Assembly (NCBI RefSeq): GCF_007655005.1
Contig: NZ_SZVW01000002.1
Coordinates: forward strand, 62,001-126,000
Direction of reading: 5' to 3'
DNA: 64,000 nt
Source: Streptomyces tibetensis
GTDB lineage: Bacteria; Actinomycetota; Actinomycetes; Streptomycetales; Streptomycetaceae
Position 1 is the first letter of the stretch, and every line of letters starts with the position of its first letter. Below, one piece after another: positions 50,092 through 61,009 of this stretch. The notes beneath the pieces were generated by a model that ran no database searches, was not told the origin of the DNA, and saw nothing but the letters and a program-made list of their open reading frames with translations. The position numbers and the translations under genes are program-made.

Positions 50092-50339
50092 GCCCCGCCC
50101 TCCTCGACCACGTTGACCTGGAGCGAGACGCGGGTGGCACCGGCCTCCAGGGACTTGCGGAGCAGGGCGTCCACAGCGGTGAGCACCGCGTCGGCACCGC
50201 CCTCCGCGGTGTTGCCGAACGGGCCCACGTCGACGGCGTCCAGCTCGGCTGCCTCCACGACCTCGCGGGCCACCACCGCGTGCGCGGGCGCCTCGTCCAG
50301 GTCGAACGGCTCGGTCGTGAACTCCACTCTCAGTCGCAC
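50088..50339 (-). CDS. Thiamine-binding-like small protein (DUF77/MTH1187 type)
   Basis: An 83-residue ferredoxin-like protein. The segment VGPFGNTAEGGADAVLTAVD followed by GATRVSLQVNV matches the YqgV/MTH1187 family, some of whose members bind thiamine. The start at 50339 lies close to the operator-bearing hyi upstream region. It is coupled to the HTH gene. Glyoxylate carboligase in this locus needs thiamine diphosphate, which offers a loose functional link, but that is inference. Confidence 0.65.
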   Translation of the reverse strand: MRLRVEFTTEPFDLDEAPAHAVVAREVVEAAELDAVDVGPFGNTAEGGADAVLTAVDALLRKSLEAGATRVSLQVNVVEEGGA

Positions 50340-50432
50340 GCGCTCAACCTAACGCGCGGGACGGACTTTCCGGCAGCCCCTCTTGACAGCCCTCGCACCC
50401 CGCAGGCAATCTTCCGTTAAGCAGAAACGAGA

Positions 50433-50447
50433 TTCCGCAATACGGAA
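50433..50447 (+). promoter_or_regulatory. Operator TTCCGCAATACGGAA, copy 1 (hyi-glxR)
   Basis: TTCCG-N5-CGGAA is a perfect 5-base inverted repeat, 51 bases before the hydroxypyruvate isomerase start. A weaker relative (TTCCGTTAAGCAGAAA) lies at 50412-50427. The same 15 bases occur in front of the glyoxylate carboligase gene at 56018-56032. This is the form expected of an IclR-type operator. Confidence 0.7.
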
Positions 50448-50497
50448 TAAGCCGTGGAAGGCCCACCACGGCGGACAAGGAAGGGAGCGCCGCCCCG

Positions 50498-51319
50498 ATG
50501 GGATTCGCAGACCAGCGCTTCAACGTCAACCTGTCGATCCTCTTCACGGAGCTCCCCCTCCTGGAGCGTCCCGCGGCGGCCGCCGCTGCGGGCTTCACCG
50601 CGGTCGAGCTGTGGTGGCCCTGGGTCGACTCGCCGGTCCCCGAGCGGTCCGAGCTCGACGCCCTGAAGCGCGCGATCGAGGACGCCGGCGTCCGGCTCAC
50701 CGGCCTGAACTTCTACGCCGGGCGGCTCCCGGGCCCGGACCGCGGAGCTTTGTCGGTCCCCGGCGAGGAGTCGGAGCGGTTCCGCGCCAACATCGACGTG
50801 GCCGCCGACCTCGCCGCCTCCCTGGGCTGCACGGCGCTCAACGCCCTGTACGGCAATCGGGTCGAGGGCGTGGACCCGGCCGAGCAGGACGCGCTCGCGC
50901 TGGAGAACCTGGCCCTCGCAGCCCGGGCCGCCGACCGGATCGGCGCGATCCTGCTGATCGAGGCGCTCAACAGGCCGGAGTCACCCCGGTACCCGCTGGT
51001 GTCCGCGCCCGCCGCCGTCGAGGTCGTCGACAAGGTCAACGAGGCGACGGGGCTCGGCAATGCGCGCTTCCTCATGGACCTCTACCACCTGTCCATGAAC
51101 GGCGAGGACCTCCCGTCGGTGATCGAGCGGTTCACCCCGAAGACCGGCCACGTCCAGATCGCCGACAACCCCGGCCGTGGCGCGCCGGGCACGGGCTCGC
51201 TGCCCCTCGAAGACCTCCTCGACCAGCTCACGAAGGCGGGCTACGACGGCTGGGTCGGCCTCGAGTACAAGCCGGGCGACCGCCCGAGCGCCGAGGCATT
51301 CGGCTGGCTGTCCCGCTGA
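50498..51319 (+). CDS. hyi: Hydroxypyruvate isomerase (TIM barrel)
   Basis: A 273-residue xylose-isomerase-like TIM barrel. It starts RFNVNLSILFTELPLLERPA, has FTAVELWWPW early, and carries the metal-site segments LLIEALNRPE, FLMDLYHLSMNGED and HVQIADNPGRGAPGTG. It interconverts hydroxypyruvate and tartronate semialdehyde, the product of glyoxylate carboligase. AAGGGAG lies upstream of the ATG. It forms an operon with the reductase gene 25 bases downstream. Its promoter region carries the operator shared with gcl. Confidence 0.92.
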   Translation: MGFADQRFNVNLSILFTELPLLERPAAAAAAGFTAVELWWPWVDSPVPERSELDALKRAIEDAGVRLTGLNFYAGRLPGPDRGALSVPGEESERFRANIDVAADLAASLGCTALNALYGNRVEGVDPAEQDALALENLALAARAADRIGAILLIEALNRPESPRYPLVSAPAAVEVVDKVNEATGLGNARFLMDLYHLSMNGEDLPSVIERFTPKTGHVQIADNPGRGAPGTGSLPLEDLLDQLTKAGYDGWVGLEYKPGDRPSAEAFGWLSR

Positions 51320-51344
51320 CCCCGTATCCGAAAGGCACCCCATC

Positions 51345-52235
51345 ATGAGCACACTCCCCAAGGTCGCCTGGATCGGACTCGGCATCATGGGCTCCCCCAT
51401 GTCCGAGAACCTGATCAAGGCGGGCTACCAGGTCACCGGCTACACACTGGAGCAGGACAAGCTGGACCGCCTGGCCGCCGCCGGCGGTACCGCCGCCGGC
51501 TCGATCGCCGAGGCCGTGAGGGACGCCGACGTCGTCATCACGATGGTTCCCGCGTCCCCGCAGGTCGAGGCCATCGCCTACGGCCCCGACGGCATCCTGG
51601 AGAACGCCCGGACCGGCGCGCTGCTGATCGACATGTCCTCGATCACGCCCCAGACCTCGGTCGACCTGGCGAAGGCGGCGAAGGACAAGGGCATCCGCGT
51701 CCTGGACGCTCCGGTGTCCGGCGGCGAGGCAGGTGCCGTCGAGGCCGTACTGTCCATCATGGTCGGCGGCGAGCAGGCCGATTTCGACGCCGCGAGGCCG
51801 ATCCTCGATGCGCTCGGCAAGACCATCGTGCTGTGCGGTCCGCACGGCTCCGGCCAGACGGTCAAGGCCGCCAACCAGCTGATCGTCGCCGTGAACATCC
51901 AGGCGTGCGCCGAGGCCGTGGTCTTCCTGGAGAAGTCCGGCGTGGACCTGAAGGCCGCCCTGGACGTCCTCAACGGGGGACTCGCCGGCTCGACCGTGCT
52001 GACCCGCAAGAAGGACAACTTCCTCGGCCGCGACTTCAAGCCGGGCTTCCGGATCGACCTGCACCACAAGGACATGGGCATCGTCACGGACGCCGCCCGC
52101 AACGTCGGCGCGGCCCTGCCCGTCGGTGCCGTGGTCGCCCAGCTGGTCGCGAGCCTGCGTGCGCAGGGCGACGGCGGCCTCGACCACTCGGCGCTGCTGC
52201 GGGCCGTGGAGCGGCTCTCCGGCGCACAGCTCTGA
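51345..52235 (+). CDS. glxR: 2-hydroxy-3-oxopropionate (tartronate semialdehyde) reductase
   Basis: A 296-residue beta-hydroxyacid dehydrogenase. The NAD(P)-binding motif WIGLGIMGSPMSENLIKAGY opens the protein. The substrate motif DAPVSGGEAGAVE and the catalytic lysine segment GSGQTVKAANQLIVAVNIQA are intact, and a C-terminal HHKDMGIVTDAA completes the family pattern. It reduces tartronate semialdehyde to D-glycerate. It follows hyi and precedes the broken catalase gene, so the unit handles glyoxylate from allantoin breakdown. Confidence 0.94.
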   Translation: MSTLPKVAWIGLGIMGSPMSENLIKAGYQVTGYTLEQDKLDRLAAAGGTAAGSIAEAVRDADVVITMVPASPQVEAIAYGPDGILENARTGALLIDMSSITPQTSVDLAKAAKDKGIRVLDAPVSGGEAGAVEAVLSIMVGGEQADFDAARPILDALGKTIVLCGPHGSGQTVKAANQLIVAVNIQACAEAVVFLEKSGVDLKAALDVLNGGLAGSTVLTRKKDNFLGRDFKPGFRIDLHHKDMGIVTDAARNVGAALPVGAVVAQLVASLRAQGDGGLDHSALLRAVERLSGAQL

Positions 52236-52361
52236 CCACCTCTCCGACCTGCTCCCGGCCCCCGTAGCCGGGGCCCCCGATCCCCGGGCGGCGCCGCCGC
52301 TGACACCTGTCCTGTCGCGCCCAGAGCGGCGGCGCCGCCCGGAACCAGCCATGCCCACCGC

Positions 52362-52380
52362 TTCAACAAACTGTTGACGC
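52362..52380 (+). promoter_or_regulatory. Operator, copy 2 of the 19-bp element (catalase remnant)
   Basis: TTCAACAAACTGTTGACGC, identical to the element upstream of the uricase operon but in the opposite orientation on the chromosome. In both cases the element has the same orientation relative to the gene it precedes. It lies 87 bases before the ATG of the catalase remnant. Confidence 0.75.
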
Positions 52381-52467
52381 TCCGACACACCGGTCCCGGG
52401 CTCCCCGAAGCGGAACCATATTTCCGCTGGGACCGCTGCCGGGCGCACTCTCGTACGGAAGGTCACG

Positions 52468-52776
52468 ATGTCGCAGCGCGTGCTCACCACCGCCTTCCAG
52501 CGCCCCCTGTCGGCGCCGCTGCCGGTGACCGGCCGGACCGGCACCTACGAGGCGCCCCTGCACACCGAGGACGACGACTTCTTCCAGGCCGACGGGCTGT
52601 TCCGGCTGATGTCGGCCGAGGAGAAGTCCCGCCTGATCGCGAACATCGCGGGCGGCCTGTCGAAGGTCTCCCGCGACGACGTGATCGAGGAGAACCTCGC
52701 GCACTTCCACGCCGCCGCCGACCCCGGGTACGGGCGGCGTGTGGAGGAGGCGGTCCGCGCCCTGCGCGAGGACTGA
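52468..52776 (+). pseudogene. Catalase with large in-frame internal deletion
   Basis: The 102-residue frame starts MSQRVLTT, which is how Streptomyces heme catalases begin. After about 20 unrelated residues it jumps to the extreme C-terminus: DDDFFQADGLFRLMSAEEKS, then VSRDDVIEENLAHFHAADPGYG-like sequence and VRALRED. The heme pocket, catalytic histidine and proximal tyrosine are absent, so about 390 residues of a normal catalase are missing. Promoter region, ribosome site (GGAAGG) and stop are kept. The product cannot be a catalase; whether it is expressed is unknown. Confidence 0.8.
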
Positions 52777-52779
52777 ACT

Positions 52780-52851
52780 CCCTGACCGTGTCCGACCGCC
52801 CGGGGCGACCCGGATGAGGGGTGGTCCCACCGGGCACGGACACGGTCAGGG
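52780..52851 (+). repeat. 15-bp inverted repeat after the catalase remnant
   Basis: CCCTGACCGTGTCCG (52780-52794) is the exact reverse complement of CGGACACGGTCAGGG (52837-52851), with 42 bases between. It begins four bases after the remnant's stop and probably acts as a terminator. The following 230 bases to 53083 show no gene I can support. Confidence 0.65.
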
Positions 52852-53083
52852 CGCGGACCGCGGCGGCTGCGAGCCAGTGCGGTGGTGAAGGGCCCGGACC
52901 GGCTTCTCGACCTGAGGGAAACCGGCCCGGAGCCCGTCGCACCCGCCGCGGTCCCAGCACCACCCACCCCTCTCCCGGACCCCGTCCGGCGGCGCGAACG
53001 TCCTGTCGCGCCCAGCCTCGCGCCGCCGGACGGCCAAGCCCTCTCAGGGTGCGGATCGGGCCCGTTCGCAGCAGCCTGAAGGC

Positions 53084-53320
53084 ATGGCACCTCCCACCGA
53101 GCAACCGCACGTCGTGGTGCACGCTCCCGCCCTGGACGGCTCCCGCCGGGTGACCCTGGGCGAGGAGCCGCTGGGCGTCGCCACCCACACCGACGACGTC
53201 GCCGAGATCCTGCGCCTGGCCGACCTGTACGTCACCGACGTCGCCGAGAGCGACCTCGTGGAATGGCAGGGCGGCGGTCCGGACGACTGGCCGGGGCTGT
53301 CGGAGCACCACGAGGCGTGA
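53084..53320 (+). CDS. Small hypothetical protein, 78 aa
   Basis: A 78-residue acidic protein (VVVHAPALDGSRRVTLGEEP, then DDVAEILRLADLYVTDVAES). It has no membrane segment or known motif. GAAGG lies close to the ATG. A very strong terminator follows 57 bases after the stop, which supports its being a real short transcription unit. It looks like one of the small conserved Streptomyces proteins without a function. No link to the purine pathway can be seen. Confidence 0.6.
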   Translation: MAPPTEQPHVVVHAPALDGSRRVTLGEEPLGVATHTDDVAEILRLADLYVTDVAESDLVEWQGGGPDDWPGLSEHHEA

Positions 53321-53377
53321 GCGCGTCTGCGTCACCGGTCGTACTGCCCGTACGGAACCCTCAAATCTACCTCTGAA

Positions 53378-53414
53378 CCCGGCCCCGGGGGCTTCAACCG
53401 CCCCCGGGGCCGGG
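53378..53414 (+). terminator. Strong 15-bp hairpin terminator
   Basis: CCCGGCCCCGGGGGC (53378-53392) pairs perfectly with GCCCCCGGGGCCGGG (53400-53414) across a 7-base loop. Confidence 0.8.
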
Positions 53415-53476
53415 CACATTCCCGGCACACGGGCCCGCCGGCACGGGGGGGCGGGCCCCGGTACGGGGGTGAAGCC

Positions 53477-54088
53477 ATGAGCGACGGCACGGCGGTCCGG
53501 CTGGAGCCGCACGAGATCGCACTGCTGGGGGACGGCCCGCGGGCCGCCGTCACCGTCGCCGTGGTGGACCTGCATCTGCGGGGCCTGGTGGAGCCGGACC
53601 TGCCCGGCACGATCCGGGCGCGCGCCGGCCACGACCCAGGGGCGGATCAGCCGCCCTCTCCCCTGGCCGCCGCGGTGCACGCCCGTCTGCGCACGCCCGC
53701 GGCTCCCACGGCTTTGGTGAAGGATCCCGACATCCGGCTCGCGGTGGCCCTCATGCGCATCCCGCTCGCGGAGGCGGGCCTGCTGCGCCGTCCGCTGCTC
53801 GGCGCGACCCGCGCCGCCCGCCGCCATGTCCGGGACCTGCGGCGCGAGCACCCCATGCCGGCGAGCAGGCACGGCCTGACCGACGGTGAACGGCTGGTGC
53901 TGGTCGCCCTGCACGGCGAGGCGGCCCTGCGGCTGCTGGTGCCGCGCTTCGCCCTGCGGGCGGGTCTGGTCCGCCGGGCCGAGGTGGGCGGCGCGGCCCT
54001 CCTCAAGGACCCGCCGCACGGTACGAACGGCGGTGGCGGCGCCTTCCTCTCCTGCGGCGGGGGCGGTGGAGGCGGAGGCGGCGAGTGA
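53477..54088 (+). CDS. TIGR04222-like protein
   Basis: A 203-residue protein. The start (LEPHEIALLGDGPRAAVTVA, then LRGLVEP) matches the core of the TIGR04222 family, whose members usually have two or three membrane helices between this core and a Cys/Gly-rich end. Here the hydrophobic helices are missing, but the glycine tail remains (FLSCGGGGGGGGGE). It may be a shortened, soluble version. Two internal copies of the core seem present (second at GLTDGERLVLVALHGEAALR). The function is unknown. Confidence 0.6.
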   Translation: MSDGTAVRLEPHEIALLGDGPRAAVTVAVVDLHLRGLVEPDLPGTIRARAGHDPGADQPPSPLAAAVHARLRTPAAPTALVKDPDIRLAVALMRIPLAEAGLLRRPLLGATRAARRHVRDLRREHPMPASRHGLTDGERLVLVALHGEAALRLLVPRFALRAGLVRRAEVGGAALLKDPPHGTNGGGGAFLSCGGGGGGGGGE

Positions 54089-54124
54089 GGTGCCGGCGCC
54101 CTTCGAGGGGGCCTGGAACGCGTG

Positions 54125-54159
54125 AGGGGCGGCTCGTCCTCCCGGACGGGGCCGCCCCT
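54125..54159. terminator. Terminator between convergent genes
   Basis: AGGGGCGGC (54125-54133) pairs with GCCGCCCCT (54151-54159) across 17 bases, between the TIGR04222-like gene and gcl. A further T follows on the plus strand. Confidence 0.7.
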
Positions 54160-54174
54160 TCTGCCGCGCAGGTC

Positions 54175-55959
<1,785 letters not shown>

Positions 55960-56017
55960 CGAGTACTCCTGCTTCGGCTGTCGGATTCGCACTCCCGTCG
56001 CGCCCCGCGGTGAGCTC

Positions 56018-56032
56018 TTCCGTATTGCGGAA
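56018..56032 (-). promoter_or_regulatory. Operator TTCCGCAATACGGAA, copy 2 (gcl)
   Basis: On the minus strand the 15 bases equal those in front of hyi, 59 bases before the gcl ATG. A second imperfect unit (ATTGT-N5-ACAAT, then CTGGAA) lies at about 56032-56053. The rest of the 209-base gap to the next gene shows no other named element. Confidence 0.7.
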
Positions 56033-56168
56033 ATTGTTTTCTACAATCTGGAATGAATGTATGTGGGGCGGACGACGGGCGTCAAGAGACGGAAAGCGCC
56101 GGACAGGGCGGGGCCCGAGGGAGCACGATGGGCACGCTGTCCCGATACGACACGGTTCTGGAGTGGCC

Positions 56169-57041
56169 ATGGCCGAGACCGTTGCGGTGCGCTGCCCGGC
56201 CTGCCGCCGCGAGCACCGCTACACGGCACCGGCGTACCCGTGCGCCTGCGGTGCGCCGGTCGCCCCGCGACTGGACCGGGACGGTACGGCGACGCCCGTC
56301 TCGCACCGGGTCTGGCAGGACGACTGGGTGACGGTGCGGTGCGGCTCCTGCGGGCGACGCGGCGAGTGGCCGCGCCCGGAGGTGGGGTGTTCGTGCGGAG
56401 TGGTGCTGCGGGTGGCGGTGGTGGCGGAACGGGGTACGAGGGGGTGGGCAGCTGCGGGTGACGGGAGCGGAACGGCAGCCGCCCAGGCCCCGGAGACCGG
56501 CCAGGACGCAACGGCAGCCGACCAGGACAACCAGCAGGGCTCAACCGAACAGCCCGCCCGCAAGCGCGCAGCCGACCAGCACGGCACGCCCGGGACGCAC
56601 GACACGACGCCCGGTCCGCGAGATGCCGCGGCCGTCGCCGCCGAGGCGCGTCCCGCCCGGCCCCCCTTCCTCTCGGTCACGATCCGCACCGCGCGCGACG
56701 CCGTCACGGCCACCGCCCTGTATCTGCGCTGGCTCGGCTACCGGGGTGTACGCAGGGCGGACCAGCGCCCGCCCTCCGGCATCGGTCTCGCCGCCCGCGG
56801 TGTCGTCGCGCAGGTGGACCCGGCGGTGCGCCCGGCGACCCTCAGGGACGTCGAATGCCTGTGGCTGACGGCCATGACGGAGTCCGCGGACTGCCTCTAC
56901 TTCGCCCTCGCCGGATACGCCGACGACGCCCGGGCCCGCGCCGACACCCTGGGCGTCGCCTTGTTCGTCCTCGACCTCACCGGCACGCCGAGGCCGGTGA
57001 ACGCCCCGGCCGAGATGCTGGCCGCCACCGGCGCCGGGTAG
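56169..57041 (+). CDS. Zinc-ribbon protein with degenerate Mrr/restriction-endonuclease-like domain
   Basis: A 290-residue protein. Two zinc ribbons occupy residues 1-85 (VRCPACRREHRYTAPAYPCACG and VRCGSCGRRGEWPRPEVGCSC). A disordered Ala/Gln/Asp linker follows. The C-terminal domain (about 165-290) reads AVTATALYLRWLGYRGVRRA, SGIGLAARGVVAQVDPAVRP and YFALAGYADDARARADTLGV. This resembles Mrr-cat endonuclease folds, but the expected acidic-QxK catalytic pattern reads VVAQVDPA, lacking the lysine. It is probably inactive or DNA-binding only. GGAG precedes the ATG. Confidence 0.6.
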   Translation: MAETVAVRCPACRREHRYTAPAYPCACGAPVAPRLDRDGTATPVSHRVWQDDWVTVRCGSCGRRGEWPRPEVGCSCGVVLRVAVVAERGTRGWAAAGDGSGTAAAQAPETGQDATAADQDNQQGSTEQPARKRAADQHGTPGTHDTTPGPRDAAAVAAEARPARPPFLSVTIRTARDAVTATALYLRWLGYRGVRRADQRPPSGIGLAARGVVAQVDPAVRPATLRDVECLWLTAMTESADCLYFALAGYADDARARADTLGVALFVLDLTGTPRPVNAPAEMLAATGAG

Positions 57042-57086
57042 CGGAGCACCCTGACCCCGGGCCCCACGGCCCCGCATACTCACCGC

Positions 57087-57602
57087 ATGCGTATCCGCCT
57101 CGCCACCCGAGCCGAACTCCTGGCCCTCCAGGCCATCGAACGGGCCGCCGGAGCCCCCTTTCGTGAGCTCGGCATGCCGGAGATCGCGGACGACGAACCG
57201 CCCGCGCTCGACGTACTGGAGCGCTACCGCCGGGCGGGCCGCTGCTGGGTCGCGGTGGACGAGGGGGACGAGGGGGACCTGCCGGCCGCCTACCTCCTCG
57301 CCGAACCCGCGGACGGCGCCCTGCACATCGAGCAGGTCTCGGTCCACCCGCGCGCCGCACGCCGGGGCGTGGGCCGCGCCCTGTTGGCCCACGCCGCCGA
57401 CCGCGCCCGCGAGGAGGGCCTGACCGCCCTGACGCTGACCACCTTCACGGACGTCCCGTGGAACGCCCCGTACTACGCCCGCCTCGGCTTTCGGCCCCTC
57501 CCCGAAGCGGACCTCACGCCCGGCCTCCGTGCGATCCGCGCGGAGGAGGCGGCGCACGGCCTGGACCGCTGGCCGCGGGTGTGCATGCGCGCCCCGCTGT
57601 GA
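57087..57602 (+). CDS. GNAT-family N-acetyltransferase
   Basis: A 171-residue acetyltransferase. The acetyl-CoA binding motif is VSVHPRAARRGVGRALLAHA, preceded by the beta-4 strand and followed by a typical FTDVPWNAPYYARLGFRPL. It transfers an acetyl group from acetyl-CoA to an amine; the substrate is unknown. It starts 45 bases after the zinc-ribbon gene. It is convergent with the acyl-CoA synthetase operon, 18 bases away, and no terminator is visible between them. Confidence 0.9.
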   Translation: MRIRLATRAELLALQAIERAAGAPFRELGMPEIADDEPPALDVLERYRRAGRCWVAVDEGDEGDLPAAYLLAEPADGALHIEQVSVHPRAARRGVGRALLAHAADRAREEGLTALTLTTFTDVPWNAPYYARLGFRPLPEADLTPGLRAIRAEEAAHGLDRWPRVCMRAPL

Positions 57603-57620
57603 CCGGCGGGGCCGCGCCCC

Positions 57621-59207
57621 TCAGCCGTCCGCGAACCGTTCCCGCAGCTCCACCTTGCGCACCTTCCCCGACACCGTCATCGGGAAGGAGTCGAGGATTT
57701 GCACCCGGCTCGGGAGTTTGTAGTGCGCCAACCGCCCCTCGCAGAAGGCACGGAGCTCCTCCAGCGTGGGCGGGTCGTCCGGGTCGCGCGCGATGACACA
57801 GGCCAGGACCTCCTCGCCGTAGCGTTCGTGCGGGACGCCGACGACCTGGACGTCCTGGATCTTCGGATGACCGTAGAGGAACTCCTCGATCTCACGGGGG
57901 TAGATGTTCTCCCCGCCCCGGATGATCATGTCCTTGATGCGGCCGACGATCTCGACGTAGCCGTCCTCACGCATCACGGCGAGGTCGCCCGTGTGCATCC
58001 AGCGGCCTGCGTCGACGGACTCGGCGGTCTTCTCCGGCTCGTTCCAGTAGCCGAGCATCACGCTGTAGCCGCGGGTGCACAACTCGCCCGCCGTGCCGCG
58101 CGGTCGGGTGACGCCCGTGGCCGGGTCGACGACCTTGACCTCGATGTGCGGCAGGACGCGGCCCACCGTGCCGGTGCGGTGCTCCAGGTCGTCGTCCCTG
58201 CGGGTCTGCAGGGACACCGGGGAGGTCTCGGTCATGCCGTAGCAGATGGAGACCTCGGCCATGTGCATCTCGGCGACCACCCGCTTCATCACTTCCACCG
58301 GGCAGGGCGAGCCCGCCATGATGCCGGTGCGCAGCGAGGAGAGGTCCCAGGAGGCGAAGTCGGGGAGGTTCAGCTCCGCGATGAACATGGTCGGGACGCC
58401 GTAGAGCGAGGTGCAGCGCTCCTGCTGGACCGCCTCCAGGGTCGCCCTCGGGTCGAAGGACGGGGCGGGGATGACCATGCAGGCGCCGTGCGAGGTGGCA
58501 GCCAGATTCCCCATGACCATGCCGAAACAGTGATAGAACGGGACAGGGATGCAGATTCTGTCCTGCTCGGTGTAGGCGATCAACTCCCCCACGAAATAGC
58601 CGTTGTTGAGGATGTTGTGGTGGGAGAGGGTCGCGCCCTTCGGGAAGCCCGTCGTGCCCGACGTGTACTGGATGTTGATCGGGTCGTCACAGGAGAGTGC
58701 GTCGTACGTCGCGTCGGTGGTCGCCCGCCCGAGCAGCGCCTCCCAGCTCGGGTCGCCGAAGTAGACCACCTCGCGCAACTCCGGCAGCGCGCCGCGGACC
58801 TGCTCGACCATCGCCCGGTAGTCGCTCGTCCTGTGGCTCAGGGAGGCGAACAGCAGGGACACGCCCGCCTGCTTCAGGACGTACTCCACCTCGTGGGTGC
58901 GGTACGCCGGGTTGATGTTCACCATGATCGCGCCGATGCGGGCGGTGGCGTACTGGACGAGCACCCACTCGGGGCAGTTGACCGCCCAGATGCCCACCCG
59001 GTCGCCCTTGGCGACGCCGGAGGCGTACAGGGCCGAGGCCAGTTCGCCGACCGCCGCGCCGAACTCGGCGTACGTCCAGCGCCGCCCGGACGGCACGTCG
59101 ACCAGTGCCTCGCGGTCCGGCCACATGGCGACGGCGCGGTCCAGGTTGGCCCCGATGGTGTCGCCCAGCAACGCCGTCCCGCTGGTGCCGTGACTGTAGG
59201 AACTCAC
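57621..59207 (-). CDS. AMP-binding acyl-CoA synthetase 1
   Basis: A 528-residue adenylate-forming enzyme. The P-loop [20 protein letters not shown], the YGMTETSP motif, the hinge [20 protein letters not shown] and the catalytic lysine in SGKVRKVEL are intact. It activates a fatty or aromatic acid as acyl-AMP and then acyl-CoA. It resembles short- and medium-chain FadD-like ligases. The GTG start overlaps the stop of the second synthetase (GTGA), so both are made from one mRNA. Confidence 0.92.
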   Translation of the reverse strand: MSSYSHGTSGTALLGDTIGANLDRAVAMWPDREALVDVPSGRRWTYAEFGAAVGELASALYASGVAKGDRVGIWAVNCPEWVLVQYATARIGAIMVNINPAYRTHEVEYVLKQAGVSLLFASLSHRTSDYRAMVEQVRGALPELREVVYFGDPSWEALLGRATTDATYDALSCDDPINIQYTSGTTGFPKGATLSHHNILNNGYFVGELIAYTEQDRICIPVPFYHCFGMVMGNLAATSHGACMVIPAPSFDPRATLEAVQQERCTSLYGVPTMFIAELNLPDFASWDLSSLRTGIMAGSPCPVEVMKRVVAEMHMAEVSICYGMTETSPVSLQTRRDDDLEHRTGTVGRVLPHIEVKVVDPATGVTRPRGTAGELCTRGYSVMLGYWNEPEKTAESVDAGRWMHTGDLAVMREDGYVEIVGRIKDMIIRGGENIYPREIEEFLYGHPKIQDVQVVGVPHERYGEEVLACVIARDPDDPPTLEELRAFCEGRLAHYKLPSRVQILDSFPMTVSGKVRKVELRERFADG

Positions 59208-60883
59208 CGGAAGTCCTCCTCGCGGTACTCGGCGTCCGAGCCGGCCGCCGTGGCCTCACGCAGCTCGATCCGCCGGATCTTGCCGGAGACGGTCTTGGGC
59301 AGGTCGGCGAACTCCAGGCGGCGGATGCGCTTGTAGGGGGCCAGCACCTCGCGGGAGTGCTCGAACAGGACCTTGGCGGTGTCGGGGCCCGGCTGCCAGC
59401 CCTCGGCCAGCACGACGTACGCCTTGGGGACGGCCAGCCGCAGCTCGTCCGGGGCGGGGACGACCGCTGCCTCGGCCACCGCCTCGTGCTCCAGCAGCGC
59501 GCTCTCCAGCTCGAACGGGCTGATCTTGTAGTCGGAGGCCTTGAAGACGTCGTCGCTGCGCCCGATGTACGTCAGGTAGCCCTCGTCGTCCCTGGAGGCG
59601 ACATCGCCGGTGCGGTAGTACCCGCCGGCCATCGCCTCGGCCGTCCGGTCCGCGTCGCCGTGGTAGCCGGCCATCAGGCCGACGGGACGGTCGGACAGGT
59701 CGAGCGCGATCTCGCCCTCCGCCGCGCCCGGTGCGCCGGACACGGGGTCGAGGAGTTCGACGCGGTAGCCGGGGCTCGGCCGGCCCATCGAGCCGGTCTT
59801 GAGCGGCTGGCCGGGGCTGTTGGCGACCTGGACGGCCGTCTCGGTCTGGCCGAAACCGTCCCGGATGGTGAGGTGCCAGGCCCGGCGGACCTGCTCGATG
59901 ACCTCCGGGTTGAGCGGCTCGCCGGCCGCGACGACCTCGCGGGGCGGGGTGCGCAGCTGCGTCAGGTCGGCCTGGATGAGCATGCGCCACACGGTCGGCG
60001 GGGCGCAGAAGGTGGTGACGCCCGCCCGGTCCATCTCGGTCATGAGACGGACGGCGTCGAAACGCGTGTAGTTGTGCAGGAAGACCGTCGCCTCGGCGTT
60101 CCACGGGGCGAAGAGATTGGACCAGGCGTGCTTGGCCCAGCCGGGTGAGGAGATGTTCAGGTGCACGTCCCCGGGTTTCAGGCCGATCCAGTACATGGTC
60201 GACAGATGGCCGATCGGGTACGACGTGTGGGTGTGCTCGACGAGTTTGGGCCGGGCCGTGGTGCCCGAGGTGAAGTAGAGCATCAGCGGGTCGTCGGCCC
60301 GGGTCGGGGCGTCGGGGGTGAAGGCGGCGGAGGCACCGTGGGCGTCGTCCAGCGGCAGCCAGCCCGCCGGCACGGCCCCGGCGGCGCCCGCGGCGATGCG
60401 CGTGTAGTCCCCGGGGACCTCGGCGAACTTCGCGGTGTCCTCGGGGCGTGCGATGACGTGCCGGACCCGGCCGCGTTCGACGCGGTCACGCAGGTCCGCG
60501 GGGCCGAGCAGCGGGGTGGCCGGGATGACCACCGCGCGCAGTTTCATCGCGGCGAGGGCGGTGATCCACAGTTCGGCCTGGTTGCCGAGCATGACGAGGA
60601 TCCGGTCCTCGGCGCGCACGCCCCGCTCACGCAGCCAGGTGGCGAACCGGTTCGACCGTACCGACATCTCCCCGAAGGACAGCCGGGTCTCGCGGCCGTC
60701 CTCCTCGACGAGGTGCAGGGCGGTGCGGCCGTTGCCGTCGGCGATCACGTCGAACCAGTCCAGCGCCCAGTTGAAGTACTCGGGGCGTGGCCAGCGGAAG
60801 CCCTCGTAGGCGGTCGGGTAGTCCTCGCGGTGTTCGAGCAGGAAATCCCGCGCGTCGCGGAACAGCTCCGTCGCCGATGTCAT
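59204..60883 (-). CDS. AMP-binding acyl-CoA synthetase 2
   Basis: A 559-residue paralogue closer to acetyl/medium-chain acyl-CoA or benzoate-CoA ligases (ACSM type). Motifs are [49 protein letters not shown] and [12 protein letters not shown]. The ATG at 60883 is chosen because AGGAGGA lies seven bases upstream; a longer open frame exists but lacks support. It is the first gene of the operon. A GAF/LuxR regulator is divergent, 126 bases away, and may sense the carboxylic acid substrate. Confidence 0.92.
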   Translation of the reverse strand: MTSATELFRDARDFLLEHREDYPTAYEGFRWPRPEYFNWALDWFDVIADGNGRTALHLVEEDGRETRLSFGEMSVRSNRFATWLRERGVRAEDRILVMLGNQAELWITALAAMKLRAVVIPATPLLGPADLRDRVERGRVRHVIARPEDTAKFAEVPGDYTRIAAGAAGAVPAGWLPLDDAHGASAAFTPDAPTRADDPLMLYFTSGTTARPKLVEHTHTSYPIGHLSTMYWIGLKPGDVHLNISSPGWAKHAWSNLFAPWNAEATVFLHNYTRFDAVRLMTEMDRAGVTTFCAPPTVWRMLIQADLTQLRTPPREVVAAGEPLNPEVIEQVRRAWHLTIRDGFGQTETAVQVANSPGQPLKTGSMGRPSPGYRVELLDPVSGAPGAAEGEIALDLSDRPVGLMAGYHGDADRTAEAMAGGYYRTGDVASRDDEGYLTYIGRSDDVFKASDYKISPFELESALLEHEAVAEAAVVPAPDELRLAVPKAYVVLAEGWQPGPDTAKVLFEHSREVLAPYKRIRRLEFADLPKTVSGKIRRIELREATAAGSDAEYREEDFR

Positions 60884-60956
60884 CTGTCCTCCTGGGTGCC
60901 GGACCATTGCCGGGCGGCTCTGAGCCATCGTGTAATCCGTGATGCAGGTCTCACTA

Positions 60957-60970
60957 CCCCCGAACGGGGG
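60957..60970. promoter_or_regulatory. Inverted repeat between acyl-CoA ligase operon and LuxR gene
   Basis: CCCCCG-AA-CGGGGG is a perfect palindrome in the divergent region. It lies about 40 bases before the regulator's start. It could be an operator or a small leader hairpin. Confidence 0.4.
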
Positions 60971-61009
60971 GTGCGCCCGCACAGGAGCCGTGACGAAGGG
61001 GCGGATCAG

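Noticed and set aside
53371..53392. TGAACC at 53375 as a further regulon promoter.
   Set aside because: No CGTTGTG follows at 16-17 bases; the bases belong to a terminator hairpin.
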